From Lachnospiraceae bacterium (GTDB lineage Bacteria > Bacillota_A > Clostridia > Lachnospirales > Lachnospiraceae), in NCBI GenBank assembly GCA_024690425.1, contig JAILCT010000200.1, positions 1-15,274 on the forward strand: DNA of 15,274 nucleotides. Direction: 5' to 3'. The notes under the pieces are model-generated. The model saw only the letters and a program-made list of their open reading frames with translations. It did no database searches and was not told where the DNA came from. The position numbers were made by a program, and so were the translations under genes. Positions 15,195 to 15,274 of this stretch are shown piece after piece (the stretch's first letter is position 1; each line of letters starts with the position of its first letter).

Positions 15195-15274
15195 GTATTA
15201 AATGAAGATATTGTTTTCCCGAGCGGTTGTGTGTTAAACTGTAAAGGTTGCATATGACTGATTTGCGGAGAACA

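Noticed and set aside
13943..15253. Minus-strand open frames of 104-118 residues inside the chemoreceptor gene
   Set aside because: Ser/Ala/Ile-rich translations are typical of the reverse complement of coiled-coil MCP genes; no ribosome sites or homology were recognised.
15195..15274. A promoter or terminator in the 80 bases after the chemoreceptor gene
   Set aside because: TTGTTT (15211) and TAAACT (15235) match consensus poorly, no stable hairpin with a U-tract is present, and no coding start can be confirmed before the window ends.
1..15274. tRNA/rRNA genes, CRISPR arrays, insertion sequences or phage genes
   Set aside because: No tRNA-like cloverleaf, regularly spaced repeat series, transposase or integrase sequence was seen on either strand.

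Overview
The window is a carbohydrate-utilisation locus from what looks like a low-to-moderate GC Firmicute, most likely Lachnospiraceae (Butyrivibrio/Lachnospira-like rumen or gut bacterium). That placement rests on strong AGGAGG-type ribosome sites, an ABC sugar importer without its own ATPase, a lipoprotein binding protein with an acidic low-complexity linker, and the overall protein style. It is an inference, since there is no rRNA or other marker gene here.

Layout. Positions 1-1269 (+) hold a MATE efflux protein cut by the left edge. It converges on, and overlaps by 14 bp, a GH28-type parallel beta-helix glycosidase (1256-2563, -). An AraC-family regulator (2663-3496, -) lies upstream of that enzyme on the same strand. 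A compact divergent control region (about 3497-3685) separates the regulator from a long + strand operon. In order the operon encodes an ABC solute-binding lipoprotein, an intergenic stem-loop, two CUT1-type permeases, a GH43 glycosidase, an MGH1/GH63-like (alpha/alpha)6 protein of unassigned specificity, L-rhamnulokinase (rhaB), L-rhamnose isomerase (rhaA), L-rhamnulose-1-phosphate aldolase (rhaD) and a methyl-accepting chemotaxis receptor. Gaps from the first permease to rhaD are -1 to about 20 bp, and 38 bp precede the receptor. No gene-free stretch exceeds 200 bp.

How it fits together (inference). Oligosaccharides containing rhamnose, probably fragments of pectic rhamnogalacturonan, are bound outside the cell and imported by the ABC transporter. 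They would then be trimmed in the cytoplasm by the GH28, GH43 and MGH1-like enzymes, none of which has a signal peptide. Released L-rhamnose is isomerised to rhamnulose, phosphorylated, and split into dihydroxyacetone phosphate and L-lactaldehyde. The AraC protein probably controls both arms, and the receptor may couple the pathway to chemotaxis. Not in the window: an ABC ATPase, a recognisable alpha-L-rhamnosidase (GH78/GH106), a rhamnose mutarotase and a lactaldehyde reductase or dehydrogenase.

The parts least explained by known biology are the MGH1-like protein, the GH28 protein that lacks two canonical active-site motifs, the apparently leaderless araC promoter with nearby 19-bp-spaced direct repeats, and the chemoreceptor placed at the end of a rhamnose operon.
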